DNA from: Heliocidaris erythrogramma
Taxonomy: Eukaryota > Echinodermata > Echinoidea > Camarodonta > Echinometridae
Direction of reading: 5' to 3'
NCBI GenBank assembly: GCA_025617745.1
Contig: CM046857.1
Coordinates: 21,337,081-21,401,080 of the forward strand
DNA length: 64,000 bases
Shown: positions 19,640 through 30,999 of the stretch, one piece after another
How positions within the stretch are numbered: position 1 is the stretch's first letter
How the letters are laid out: each line of letters starts with the position of its first letter
Notes under the pieces: model-generated
The model's input: only the letters and a program-made list of their open reading frames with translations
Told to the model about the DNA's origin: nothing
Database searches by the model: none
Made by a program: the position numbers and the translations under genes

Positions 19640-22600
19640 CATGTATATCCTATTTGAACCATTTGAGTCAAATACAGTAGATGTTTTTAGGAGCCTTCTC
19701 CAATGATCTCTCGCTTTTCTTGTACATGTAGTATGGATGATGTACAAATACTTTTGATGTCGACATCAACCTGGCATGAATAACTTGTACATGCCCGTTG
19801 ATGTGACATCAAGAGTTCAAATGTCGACCTCAACCTGGAATGTATGCCAGATGGATGTCATCAAGAGTTCAATGTTTCAACTTCAGGTACATGTACCTTG
19901 AAATGGCAGTCTATGTCAGCATTCGCCTATCAATCTCTTTCTATTGATGCAGAGTCTGGGGTAAAATGTTTACGATGGATAGGATAATGATGGTTGGATA
20001 ATGATGGATGGAACACAATCAAATGTATCTGGTGACTACCAGTAAGTTTTGCATAAAGAATCGGGTTGCAACACACTATTTCCCCATAGAGTTATCTTAC
20101 ATTACTAAACATATTCATGGGTATATGATATTACATGTACGCCCATGCACGCCCATGCATGTAACTGCTGAGTAACTGTTGGATCATGCAGAAAGCTATA
20201 ACTCCCTTGAAGTATGGACACAATTTTTCTATTGGATAATTAGAAAAATTAGAAAAATTGCCTGAAATGAAATGTGTCTATCATGAAATTTTCAAAACTT
20301 TGACAACCTCTATTTTCAGGTTTTCAGGCTATAACTGATTTACATCATGATGGTTAGTATAGCGCGCATTTGAGTGTCCGAAAGTTGACATACACAATTC
20401 AACACACGAATAGCACCACAAAATGTACCTAAGTTTGCAAAGAATTGGACGTATATTCATAACTAGTGAACAAATCACTCTGGGGTGATCGGTTTATGAA
20501 AATTCATTTCAATATCTTTCACTTGATGTATATATTGTCAAATTTACTTCAGTATCCAGTGATCATATTTTCTTGAAAGTTAGTAATGTTTAATATTTTG
20601 TCTATGGCAATCCATCAAAAACCACACAGAAATTATAGACACTGCCACCATTATTCTTTGACTGAAAACATTCCAAGGGTCATGCAATGATGTCAGGAGT
20701 GATTGGTTTCAGAAGGTTGCCATATAAATTACCTATATCCTGATATAAGACATTATGTGATTCGTCCAAAATCCAGTGATCATTTTTTTGGTCAAAATTT
20801 TAGATCAATCAGGCAGAATGTTATAAAAATTCCTGGTCAAAAGTCACGTGACCAGCATTTGCCTTCCGCGCCCAACTTCAAAACGAGATTTTCTTGTGGG
20901 AGATGCTGAGATTAAAACAAGTTTTTGAAAGTGCATAGTATTGCCTGAAATCTTTTGAATGTGACAACATTACTCCTTGATAATTATGCTTATCAGTGTT
21001 AAAGTCCATAATAAATAAAATATCTGATTTAGGTAATTTTGAGGGAGTGCATTCTGCTGGCGTATATAATATCATTCGAATCATCAACTTTGGACCTGTA
21101 CCACTATCATAGTTGAGTACATAATGGGATGTGAATAAGCAACTAACTTTGTGAGTGTGATAGAGAGAGAGAGGGGGGGGGGGGGGGGTGAGAGAGAGAC
21201 AGAGAGAATGTGAGATGAGTGAATGTTTACATAAAGGGTCAATTATTGTGGAATGTAGAAAATACCGACAACAAACATAATCTTTGTGCACAAAAGAATA
21301 AGAAGTGATGTGCGAAAATTTGAGCGTACGATGTCAGAGGAGAGAAAGACTTGAAATGTTTTAGCCCGCATTAGTTTCGCAATACACACAGAGAAGGCAA
21401 ATGATCATTTCACCCCAAAATGACCATTATGACCATTATGATATGCATAACATTCATTTGGAACTCAAATATTATTCTGCTTTAATACTCTCTTGCATAC
21501 TGTATACGCCATATATTTCGCGTACAGATTATTTCACGATTTGGGAATAGGTAGGGAAATTCACGAGGGTTTAATTTTGCAATTTTTCGTGATGATTTTG
21601 TTACTATAAACAGCCATATATTGAAGTGAAATTTTCGCGACGACTGAATCACAAAAATCGCGAAAATAAAACCACCATGAAAATAAGCACTAATGCAGTA
21701 TTATACAAAGGTCTCCATCAATCCTTGGAGGAAAATGAGGTCTAAAATGCTTACAATTTTTGTTCCTATTATTGTTCATGAGATATTTTGAACTTCATGA
21801 GATGGGGAAACAGCATGCAGTTGACTTCAAAACTTAGCACAAGTAGTTTTTCATTGTCTTTTTGGAAAGTTGGTGAAAGGATGAAGGAGAATTGCAAGCT
21901 CAATTTACACCAACAGAGCTTTGTCATCCCTGGTCATTTTCCCGTTTGAGGTGTCCTATGAAAGGGCAGAAAATGAATTTTCTAGAAATGTGATTATCTC
22001 TTTGAAATTTAGATATCGTTGGTCAAACGACTTTTTGGTTGCCCTGCTTCACATTGTCTTTATTCACTCATGCATGAAGTATGTATCTTATGGGTGGCAT
22101 CAAATGAAACAAGAGGATTCAAGCTTTACAAATATGTGTCATTTATTAATCATAATTGTGATTAAGATATGGTTAAACACTGATAAATCTCGGCTTTGTT
22201 TTTTCTTGGACGCACTGTATAATAATGAATACACATTCTTAGTATACATGAAGAAAGAGTCCACAAGTTCTGTTGTAGCAACATACATGTTATTGTGTAA
22301 GAATTATAAAATGTATGAGACTGCAGTTATCATGTCCACTTGACCCATTCAAATACAGTTTTTAGCTTTTACTTTTTAATCATTTTTGCGTGATTTGGTA
22401 GGAAGTCCAAATGGTAGTGTCAAACAGGATTTGCAAATTCCCTCAACTGTGAGATGCGGTTTTAGTTATTAAGGACGAAAAGCGCAAAAGTATGAATAAT
22501 AAGATATAAAATATTGATTAAGTGCTACATTTACAATTTGTTGAAATCATATGACTAATTGTCATCAGCCTTCTCTTGATATTATTTTCAATTTGTTGAT

Positions 22601-23160
22601 CATTTAGTTTTAGTCTCTTTTTTATAATACAAATTCCCCCAGACTATCACTTTATGATATAAATCGGCTCCTTTGCTTGACAATCATTACTTCAACTTCA
22701 GAATGCCAATTCAATACTGCATTTCAATGATAGGGATTGCACTGTCATCTATTATTTTGTACAAATGAATACTTCATCAGGTTATATAAAATAGGAGCCT
22801 ATTCAGACTGATGATTGGCCCTTAACAAAAGAATGAGCCGTATGAAACACCACCCCCCCCCCCCCCCCCCTTTGTGTGCATAATGCAGGTATATTGATTT
22901 CATTATTGCAGAATGATGCATTTTCCCCGGTATTTTAAAAATGAGATGCATTATGAATTTAAGAAAAAATGTCTACATTGTATGGTGTCCATAACTATTT
23001 TTTGTAATACCAATGAAATACAGAAAGGAGAGTCCTTTCACTACTCATTTTTTCCACTGCCTAAATACTTTCTTCCCGTTTTTCCTCACTGCCAAGAGTT
23101 TGTTGAAGTTTCAAAATAGAGTCTATGCCTGCAGATTATATACAATTCAAACCCACAACA
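19640..23160. other. Intergenic region upstream of IgB, no gene supported
   Basis: 19640-21060 belongs to the B/F duplication. 21160-21210 is a GA/G-rich microsatellite. 21500-21700 resembles a dispersed element with TTTCGCGA/TCGCGAAAA motifs in both orientations (CATATATTTCGCG ... AATCGCGAAAATAAAACCACC). The 140-residue frame at 21921-22343 has no recognisable domain and shares GGACGCACTGTATA with the element at 24569, so I treat it as repeat. Confidence 0.4.
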
Positions 23161-23164
23161 AATG

Positions 23165-23400
23165 ATAAACACACACACACACACACACACACACATATCT
23201 ATGTTTTCTATTGTTCGAATTTCAACCGATGACTCCACTATTGAATTGCGTCACAAAATTCATTGACGGGAATAAACCTCACCAATTGTTGACAACCGAT
23301 GACCTAATTGAATTACTACCGATGACCCATTGTTCTCTTTGTTCGATGTCATCGGTTTGAATGCATAAACATGTAGGCCTACACATACACCCTTTTACAC
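23165..23400. repeat. CA microsatellite with embedded CCGATGAC repeats
   Basis: After a CA run (23168-23195) the motif AACCGATGAC/TACCGATGAC occurs three times, with an inverted GTCATCGGTTT near 23350 and a second CA-like stretch at the end. The layout parallels the CCGAGGAC units at 9600-10055. Confidence 0.6.
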
Positions 23401-24027
23401 CTGCCATCACACAAAGAACCAGAGCAGAAAAACACCTTCAACTTTAAATTCCAAGTAATTTTTATTATGATTCTCACTATAATTATATGGAGGGCTGCTC
23501 ACAAGGAAAATAATTAATTTGTGCTTGATTGATCAGTTATTCATTCATTCATTCATTCATTTATTACCAAAGTGTTCAAGAAACACTGAATTTTGGCATC
23601 ACAGTACATATAAGTATATATTCGGTAAATGGAACAAGAAAAAGCAATATCTAGTCAAGGTTGGCCCCATTCAATACATCACAATTCATTACAACAAATT
23701 ATTCATTAATAGTCCGGCGGATTGGTGAAATAATTGTGCACTTTTTCATAAAAGCATGAATTGCCATAATCTGCCTAATGTGCCATTCCTACCTTGTATT
23801 TCCATTTGATGACAATAGAAAGTGCCACTCACTTTACTTTTATGAAAGTTATCACGTTTCTGTCCGCTTTGTTCTTAAAATAAATTGCATTCTGAAAAAT
23901 GCAAAAAATTACTTTTCATTTTGACTGCAGGTATCATTTCAATATACACATGCCCTTTCTTTATACCCCAACATCAACAAAACATTGACCATCCTTTATT
24001 TCATGATGAGGGCATTATCCTTACCCT

Positions 24028-24270
24028 CAGGGGCAGATCCAGGATTTTGTATAAGGGGGGGGGGGGGGGCAGACAAATGCAGGTTTGTCAACTTTTGGAA
24101 AATGTAGACCCGCATTTTTTTGGTCTCGCCGGGTTGGGGGGGGGGGGGTTATGGGGGTTATGGGGGTTCAGTTTCCCTCCCCAATTCTCTGACAAGCAAA
24201 AAAAAAAAAAAGTTTTTCGTTCTAAAAAAGGGGGGCACGGGCTGGATGGGCCCCCCTAAATCCGCCACTG
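24028..24270. mobile_element. hAT-like non-autonomous element
   Basis: Starts CAGGGGCAGATCCAGG and ends CCTAAATCCGCCACTG, inverted versions of one terminus. It is flanked by an 8-base direct repeat with one mismatch (CTTACCCT 24020-24027, ATTACCCT 24271-24278). An 8-base target duplication with CAG...CTG ends is the hAT pattern. The interior is poly-G and poly-A without coding. Related pieces lie at 47613-47790 and 55200-55437. Confidence 0.7.
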
Positions 24271-24568
24271 ATTACCCTCATTATTGAAAGAAACAGATGA
24301 AAACCATCTTCTCATTGGGTTGTCAAAGTCATTTGGGTCATGTTCGCATGTGATCCTAACATTTTCACGGTTTTACCCAAATCTGACACAACTGAGTTCT
24401 TATCATTTTCAAAATGCTGCTGCTCGGTAAAGCATGTACGGATGGATGCCATCAAGGTATCATTCAAAAGCATAATACTTCTAATTTATGGAAAATATAT
24501 AATTCTTGTCATAGAGCACATGGTGTGATCACAATAGCCCTTTGTTTTAGGGTTTCAGGTTTTTTTCT

Positions 24569-25788
24569 GGGACGCACTGTATATCAAAATATTATAAAGT
24601 CACTGATTTGTTGAAAAGTAATATGCTTCTAATTGTGATCAGTTGACATTACATCTTTGGAATCGATGAGATATGTGGCGCAGGTTCCCATAATGACCAC
24701 AAAAGGGCCCAAAAGGCCCAAAATAATCTGCAACACAATTTTTTGAAATCTTTGTTTCTAATTACTAATGGTATAGACAACAATTTTGAAAGCGAGGTTA
24801 TATAAAAAGCTCATTTTAGCGGGCCACATAGGCCCATCGATGGCCTATTCGAGACAATTAACTTGCCAAATTCAACAAATTCAAAATAGGTGCCAAAGTG
24901 TTAAAATGCCTACTTGCAAGTAACTTGAGTTTGGGCTTTAAAGCAAAGTTATTTGCAAGCTGATTATTAGGCAGAATTGTTTTGTAACTTCATTTCATCA
25001 AGATGGCTGCCACATTCAAAATGGCCTTCGATGTGATTTAGAATGTGCCTATTGGCATTTTAAAGTTTACATTGTATCTGGAAGCTTATAACTTGGTATA
25101 ATAGTGAGGAATTTAGTACTGATATGCTGGAAAGTTCTATAAACAAAAAATATCAATCTAACATTTAAAACATGTTCCTCTTCCTATTGAAAAATCATTC
25201 ATGAACAATATACATTAATACCCTGATGAGCAAAAGAATACACTTCTTATGCAATCAAATCAAATCAAATTATTAGAATCTATGCCAAAATAAACTATAA
25301 TCAGATGCAAAACAAGTAAGTGATCATCTCTTTTTTCATTTTCTTGGCTATATTGAAAAAAGACAAACATGATACATAATGATGAAAGTTTGAAAGAAAT
25401 CGGACCAAGAATAAGAAAGTTATAAGAATAAGAAACACTTCGGGGGCCATTTTGAATTAGGCAAGCCTCTTGTGAGGGAAAGAATTGTCTTTGATGGCCC
25501 ACCAATGGGTCCATGTGATTAATCAAGCTGGGCTTTTTATTTGACCTTAATTTCCAAATTAATGTCTACCATTTAAAATTTAAACAAAATATTTGTTACA
25601 AATCTTATTTTGTAAATAAATTACGGTATGTGGGCATTCATGGGCCTTTTTTTTGTTGGTTATAATGGGCACCTGTGGCACCTGTGATGCTGATTTCAAA
25701 GATGTCATGTTGACTGATCACTGTAGAAGCATTTTACTTCTAATCAACAAATCAGTGACTTTATGATATTTTGGTATATAGGATGGCC
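24569..25788. mobile_element. 1.2-kb element with long inverted termini
   Basis: About 150 bases at each end are inverted copies: left ATAAAGTCACTGATTTGTTG, ATGCTTCTA, TGATCAGT, ACATCTTT; the right end, reverse-complemented, reads the same order with small changes. The central part has GGCCCA and AAATGGCC motifs and no transposase. It is a fold-back type or non-autonomous DNA transposon. Confidence 0.65.
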
Positions 25789-25789
25789 C

Positions 25790-27326
25790 TTTATTTTAAA
25801 AATTGGCACCTAAAGCATTTTTCTGATTTTGGAAGCAGGGAAATACTACATGATATTTCATTATATCAAACTAGATTTTATAACATCAACTTTGAAGGGA
25901 AAAGACCCTGAGGGGACAACTTTAAAAAAAAACGGGCCCCAGGGCCCGAATTTTCGGTGGCCCCATGTCGAGAAATATTCGGCATAAAAACTGTACCTAC
26001 ATGCCAAATTATGTGCTTTTATGGAAAAGTGCACAATTCCATCAATTTTTTTGCATCAATCTACTGGACTATAAAGCAATATTTTGGTTAGCATTAATGT
26101 TGAAACAATATTTTTGTAAGCAAACAGGAGACCAATATATACCGGTAAGTGAAACATATGTATACACTATATGAACATAATACCTATTTACACAATCTGA
26201 TTAGGATATGTTACATGTTTATTTATTCTCTTCATTACATATGTACATATTTACTTTATAAACATCAATAGTTAAATGTTAAATTCTTCACGAAGATCTT
26301 TTTTAAATGTTTGTCTCAGGCTTTTTTCTTGTGGTATTTATCAGTTCAACGCAAAAAAGGCACCGGAGAAAGGCACAGGAGAAAGGCACAGGAGAAAGAC
26401 AAGAATGATAATGCAGTACTACGTAAAGTTCCATTACGATACTGTACCCTAGATATCAACCCTTTACATTTATGTACATATCCACCTCTTGGATAAAGCT
26501 AGATACTTATTAAAAGCAGAAAATGAGAAATATAATCACAATAGTGAAATTTTGAATTTCAATCAGCAATGGAAGACTTCAATGAGTGAGTGAGTGAGTG
26601 ATATGTGGTTTTAAGCCCTGTCAGCACCTAAGTGGGGGAAGACTTCAATGAGATGACTACTAGCATTCCATGTTGAAGCATAATATAATTGAGTGATATT
26701 TATTCATTCAACACAAAAAGGCACCAGAGGAATGTACATGTAAGAATGATAATTATGCAGTACTACCATAAAGTTCCATAACAATATTATACCCTAGATA
26801 TCAACCTTTAATGTACATGTCCTCCTCTCGGATGAAGCTAGATAAAGTACACTCAGAGTTTAGCGTGAGATATATAACTTTGAATGGGCTAGATGCTTTA
26901 GTATTTACTCAATGAAAAAAATAACTAAAAGATAGATGCAATTATAGCAATATGAATATTGATAACTTTCAATGTTATATAATTCAGAATTATATATGTA
27001 ATGCACAATATAAAGTGTAGGTCTCTTCATCTCAGATGGACGTTGAATCCTTAATCTGCCCCTTGAATGACCACAAATGTGCACCGTGAGCTTTGGAGAC
27101 TCACATCTTAAATGTTGACCATAAGCTGAATAATAAATTAGTGCTAATTACAAGACTCAGTGAGACATGTGTATGAAATAGGCTTATTCATAATAAGATG
27201 TTATTCACCAGTTCTAATAATATTCTAATAATTTACTTTATATTGTACATGTGATAAATTTATCTTCATGCATTTATTACACATGCCAAAATTCTGAGAT
27301 TCTTATTGAATTAAAGTCTACTACAG
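25790..27326. other. IgC downstream block, no gene seen
   Basis: 26520-27300 is related to 55570-57250, for example at AATTTTGAATTTCA.TCAGC.ATGGAAGACTT and CATTCAACACAAAAAGGCAC. A GGCACAGGAGAAA mini-repeat sits at 26355-26400 and a GAGT run at 26582-26600. No domain-bearing ORF is seen. Confidence 0.4.
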
Positions 27327-27329
27327 TAA

Positions 27330-28026
27330 TGCTATGGTCAGACGGACATATACGCGCGATACGCATGTCTGCGGATGTGCATCCGTAAAAATCCGTAGAA
27401 ATCCGCAGCAATCCGTATCATGCGTATCATCCGTAAGTGCATCCGTAAAAATCCGTGGGAGTGCGCAGGAATCGAGGTCTTCCGCGAAAAAGTTTTGAAA
27501 ATCTCAAAATTATTTTAAATTTCCCGCGCAAGGTCTTTTGCGCAGAATTTAGGTAGAATTTGCGTATTGTTCCGTATCATGCGTATTGATCCGTATCTTT
27601 GCGTATTTTTGCGTAAAACGTCCATATCCATCCGTAACCTAATCCGCAGGATCCGCAGACATACGCAGATCCGCAGCGTGAATTTTGAAAATCTCAAAAT
27701 TCTGCTGCGGATGAAATATACGTAAGCATCCGCAAAATATACGTTATCCATACATAAACTACGTAACTCATACGTATCGTCCGTAAGTCATCCGTAAGTC
27801 GTCCGTGACATGTGTCAGCGGGTTGGCAGCGGATGGGCTCATCAACAGGTTTTACCCGTAACATCCGTAATTCATACGTAACATCCGTAACTAATCCGTA
27901 TCGTCCGCAGAATATAGGTAACTTTTGCTCAAATTTGCGTTATTTGGGGGTAAAAATTACGCATTTTCATTATCCAAATATACGCAGGCATCCGCAGGTC
28001 CGTAACATGGCCGTGTGACTGTAGCA
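27330..28026. mobile_element. 697-bp Harbinger-like MITE packed with TCCGTA motifs
   Basis: Ends TGCTATGGTCAGACGGACAT and ATGGCCGTGTGACTGTAGCA are imperfect inverted repeats, flanked by TAA on both sides (27327-27329, 28027-28029). The matching place in the IgB block (near 16853-16890) lacks it. Inside are dozens of TCCGTA/TACGGA, TCCGCA and GCGTAT hexamers and two copies of TTTTGAAAATCTCAAAATT. No protein. A 3-base TAA target fits PIF/Harbinger-type mobilisation. Confidence 0.72.
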
Positions 28027-28029
28027 TAA

Positions 28030-28580
28030 CTGTAGTCTTCAAACAAGCTGACATATAAGTCAAAAGTAAACAATGAGACCTCGCAGATAGTACATGTACA
28101 TCCCATGTGTGAATGAGAAAACTGCCAGCAAATGAAGAAAAAATGTTCATCCAAACCACCCACTCTCCATTACTCCAATATTGTAATGAATAGTATTAAT
28201 ATTAGATTATGTGGGGAAAAAATAGGTAAACAAATAGGTAAACAACAGAACCATATAACGAAAGGAAACTGGATTGGTGCCAATTTTTATTCCGATACAG
28301 TCCATAATAATTGTAATGCATATGACAAAAAAGTCACAATAGGATTCATATGAGTCTTGATCAGTAAAGTTGCTCGGAGAGATTTTATTCTGTTAAACTA
28401 CCTGCTGCCAGCGTACCACTTCTTTAAATTTTGATTTGTATGCAGTAATGATTTTAATGAATTTTTTTCTTTTAATTATTGTGAGCAGTCCATTCCTGTA
28501 TTAGTAGCATCTAGTACATGTATAAAGTTTTAAAAGCCTTGTCACACAAGTTGAATAATTTTCAATAAATGATTCATATC
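28030..28580. other. IgC 3' flank
   Basis: No gene. From about 28380 the sequence (AAACTACCTGCTGCCAGC onward) matches the 3' flanks of IgB and the IgF orphan tail, so it is probably the IgC 3' untranslated region and beyond. Confidence 0.45.
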
Positions 28581-28585
28581 AAATA

Positions 28586-29605
28586 TCACACAATTCCATT
28601 TTCTTCAATCGATCCATTTGTCATTTTGAGTAATAATTTGGTAGATTTTAGAGGGTCATTAGCATTATGATTAGTTCTGGTCTTCTTTTTCATTTTGTAG
28701 TGGACAAACAAACTCAATAAGAGCAGCATGACTTCAATAGGGAAAAGGGTTGAGTGAATGATGACAGCTTTGCGTTTGTCATCTTTCATCATCATGGAAG
28801 TGTAGGTTGTCATGGTAGGATAGTGATAAGTTAGATTGTTTTCTGTTTCTGGGACATTGTAAATAAGAGGCATTGTTGTGATAAGTGATGTCATAGGGCA
28901 AGGATCATTGTGACTGTCATCAGCTAGATTCAAAGCAGTATCATTACATGCACATTGAGTTTGGTTTTCACCTAGAGTGGAAGAACAGCAGAATGCTGGC
29001 TTTCTTTCCCTAATCAGTATAATTTCTGTCAAAGTAGTGTGTGTCTCAATGGTGTCGGTTAGTAATGGCATTTTCACACCATTTTGATAGCATTTAATCT
29101 TCCCTGCTAGATTCCCAACATCAGCTGTACATTCCATTGTAACCCAGCCTCCACCCTTATTTTGTTCCTCAACACATGATGCTTTACCAGGAGGATATTC
29201 TATTTGCAGCCCAACTCTTGTTGTTAGATCAACAATTAGTTGCCCATCCTTGTAAACAGATGCAATGTATGTGCCTGCATCACTTCTCATCAGATTCCTT
29301 ATTGTAAGGTCCAGAGAGCAGTTACCATTTGTAGTTCTGTTCTGAACTTTGAATCTATTTACCTGATCTTGAGGCAGTGAAAGTGATGATCCATCTGTCA
29401 ATCTGTAAAATGGGGCTTTATATCCATGCCGTATTGTGACTTCAGTACTGTCACATGGATATGGGAAATTGAACTGAGTGTCTTGTCCTTGTCTTAAGGT
29501 TAATTGTGTTGATTGGCACCCATACAGAATGAACAGTGTAATATAAATTATTGATTTTGTGATTTTAAATCCAGCCTGTAAGGGATGAGACAAAAGTTTT
29601 AACAT
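28586..29605 (-). CDS. IgC: two-Ig-domain type I membrane receptor
   Basis: An intact 339-residue frame and the best reference copy of the family. Signal peptide about 1-32. Domain 1 has Cys51 (FPYPC) and Cys96 (NGNCSLDL); the F strand DAGTYIA (109-115) has Ala where the usual Ig Cys would be, so a B-to-E-strand disulfide is likely. Domain 2 (from about 135) has Cys144, Cys159 and Cys172 and a later AFCCSS. A Ser/Thr-rich stalk with sequons follows, then a membrane span (type 2 module) with Glu in FPIEVMLLLL, and a short Lys-rich tail without ITAM or ITIM. No intron in the coding frame. Surface receptor by structure; ligand unknown. Confidence 0.87.
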   Translation of the reverse strand: MLKLLSHPLQAGFKITKSIIYITLFILYGCQSTQLTLRQGQDTQFNFPYPCDSTEVTIRHGYKAPFYRLTDGSSLSLPQDQVNRFKVQNRTTNGNCSLDLTIRNLMRSDAGTYIASVYKDGQLIVDLTTRVGLQIEYPPGKASCVEEQNKGGGWVTMECTADVGNLAGKIKCYQNGVKMPLLTDTIETHTTLTEIILIRERKPAFCCSSTLGENQTQCACNDTALNLADDSHNDPCPMTSLITTMPLIYNVPETENNLTYHYPTMTTYTSMMMKDDKRKAVIIHSTLFPIEVMLLLLSLFVHYKMKKKTRTNHNANDPLKSTKLLLKMTNGSIEENGIV

Positions 29606-30212
29606 TTCGAATGATTAAATGCTGATTCTCCCCCAAATAACAAATGCAACAAATTATTGAATTTTCTACCACTTATAATACATGTATGCTCTAAATATTG
29701 CTAGCAGTATTGATAGAGGTCCACATTGATAAAGCATCAGAACATAGAGGTTAATGGTTGAGTAATTACATTGAGTAGTAAACGAGTGTTATGATTTACA
29801 AAAAGTGCATGTACATGTACTTAGACAAGAATAATATGGTTTGAAGCAATATGAAAAACAAAATTTTCCATAGACGTCAAACTCCACAGTATCTCTTTTA
29901 TAGGACAAAATGTCTATCTTACATTTGTTTTTTGCTGAAGACCAATCTGTCATGCAATTCTGAAATTAGTGAATTGCAATTTTTTTGTACAACACTCTTC
30001 CCCATCAAGAATATGTGCACAAAAATGAATAAGCTGCTTCTTTCACAAAGACATTAGATCCTAATGTTGATTGAGCTCCACCGTTGTTGTGCTGTATAGC
30101 TTTGGCCTACATCAGGTCCATCAATGTGCTGAAGGTCCGCATTTAGATCAGCAGATTTGGCATGAAATGAAACCCACGTAGATATTTTGATCAACAATTA
30201 CTGATTCCCTTC

Positions 30213-30335
30213 TTAATCGTCAGGCTCAAATTCCTTTCGATGAAACAGCAATCTACAGACCGTGGCCCTCCATTTAGGCTTCAGATGTCGAATGGCAATG
30301 ACCATTGGTGACATTTGAGGTAGATGAGATAGCAT
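30213..30335 (-). CDS. Conserved small upstream ORF of IgC leader (40 aa)
   Basis: A 40-residue ORF in leader exon 2 with IRHLKPKWRATVCRLLF and the end EFEPDD. It lines up codon for codon with the IgA copy, with three silent changes in the core. It ends about 600 bases before the IgC start codon. Function unknown; an upstream regulatory ORF is the simplest reading. Confidence 0.5.
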   Translation of the reverse strand: MLSHLPQMSPMVIAIRHLKPKWRATVCRLLFHRKEFEPDD

Positions 30336-30372
30336 CTCTCTGAATTGTTGTATAGGCCCTTGAGCTCTGATT

Positions 30373-30678
30373 CTGGTACATATAAACATACATAAAGTTC
30401 TTTAAATAATGTAGACAAAATAATATTTATTGTTCTCTTGATGTAGAACATCGAGAACATGCAAACTTCTAAGGTTATATGAATATATGGAACAATCAAG
30501 TTGTTTGTGATGATAGTCATAACATAACAACTATTAAATAATAACAATGATAATAATAATATGGATTTCTACAGTGCACTTTCTGGTGCAAATGTCACTC
30601 AAGGCACTACAATATTGGTTTTAACATATGATACTAAATGTAACTGAAGTATTGGAGTACAAAAAATTATATGCTTAC
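30373..30678 (-). other. Putative 5' leader intron of IgC
   Basis: Donor TTTACAG|GTAAGCAT (exon 1 ends at 30679) and acceptor GTTTATATGTACCAG|AATC (exon 2 begins at 30372), 306 bases. This is the cleanest splice pair in the set. Confidence 0.65.
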
Positions 30679-30900
30679 CTGTAAAGCCTTTCTGAGATCC
30701 CCTGAAAAGTGTTTTAAAGAGCTGCTTTAAATATGAAAATGAATATTCATCTTCATGGAAAAACCACATGTACGGTAAGTTTTGTAGCTGATTTCCTGAA
30801 ATGAGAGCAGCATAACATTCTCTGGAAAATATTACATGTACGGTAAGTTGTGTAGCCGATTTCCTGAATAACATATAGCAGCATAACATTCTCTGGTATT
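30679..30900 (-). other. Putative non-coding exon 1 of IgC
   Basis: Lies between the core promoter and the donor site and carries the same 70-base duplication as the IgA exon 1 (30757-30824 and 30825-30897). Confidence 0.45.
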
Positions 30901-30919
30901 GGAAATGATGCTTTGACAA

Positions 30920-30950
30920 CAGAAGGTATATATACCATCCAATCAGCAGT
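30920..30950 (-). promoter_or_regulatory. IgC core promoter: TATA and CCAAT boxes
   Basis: On the minus strand CTGATTGG (30939-30946) precedes GGTATATATACC (30925-30936), and a further CCAAT occurs just upstream near 30960. Position and spacing match the IgA promoter. Expected start near 30895. Confidence 0.6.
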
Positions 30951-30999
30951 CCTGGATTGGTTCCAAAATACCAGGACCTGGGAAGATATGCAACATCAG

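Larger units (their letters stand above)
18040..21060. repeat. Segmental duplication, copy 1 (matches 58.59-61.65 kb)
   Basis: From the IgB ectodomain through its leader and 2.3 kb beyond, the sequence is almost base-for-base the same as the IgF region, with scattered substitutions, a few indels and one 96-base insertion in the other copy. Examples: the CGACATCAACCTGG stretch near 19760 / 60290 and CTGGTCAAAAGTCACGTGACC near 20830 / 61424. Confidence 0.9.

Noticed and set aside
20878..21291. 137-residue minus-strand ORF
   Set aside because: Ser/Leu/Pro run comes from a GA and poly-G microsatellite; not conserved in the duplicated IgF flank.
21921..22343. 140-residue plus-strand ORF as a possible gene
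   Set aside because: No domain, signal or paralogue conservation, atypical composition, and it contains GGACGCACTGTATA text shared with a nearby inverted-repeat element.
26582..26600. CRISPR or other spaced-repeat array
   Set aside because: Only short microsatellites and tandem repeats occur; no regularly spaced repeats with unique spacers, and the DNA is eukaryotic.
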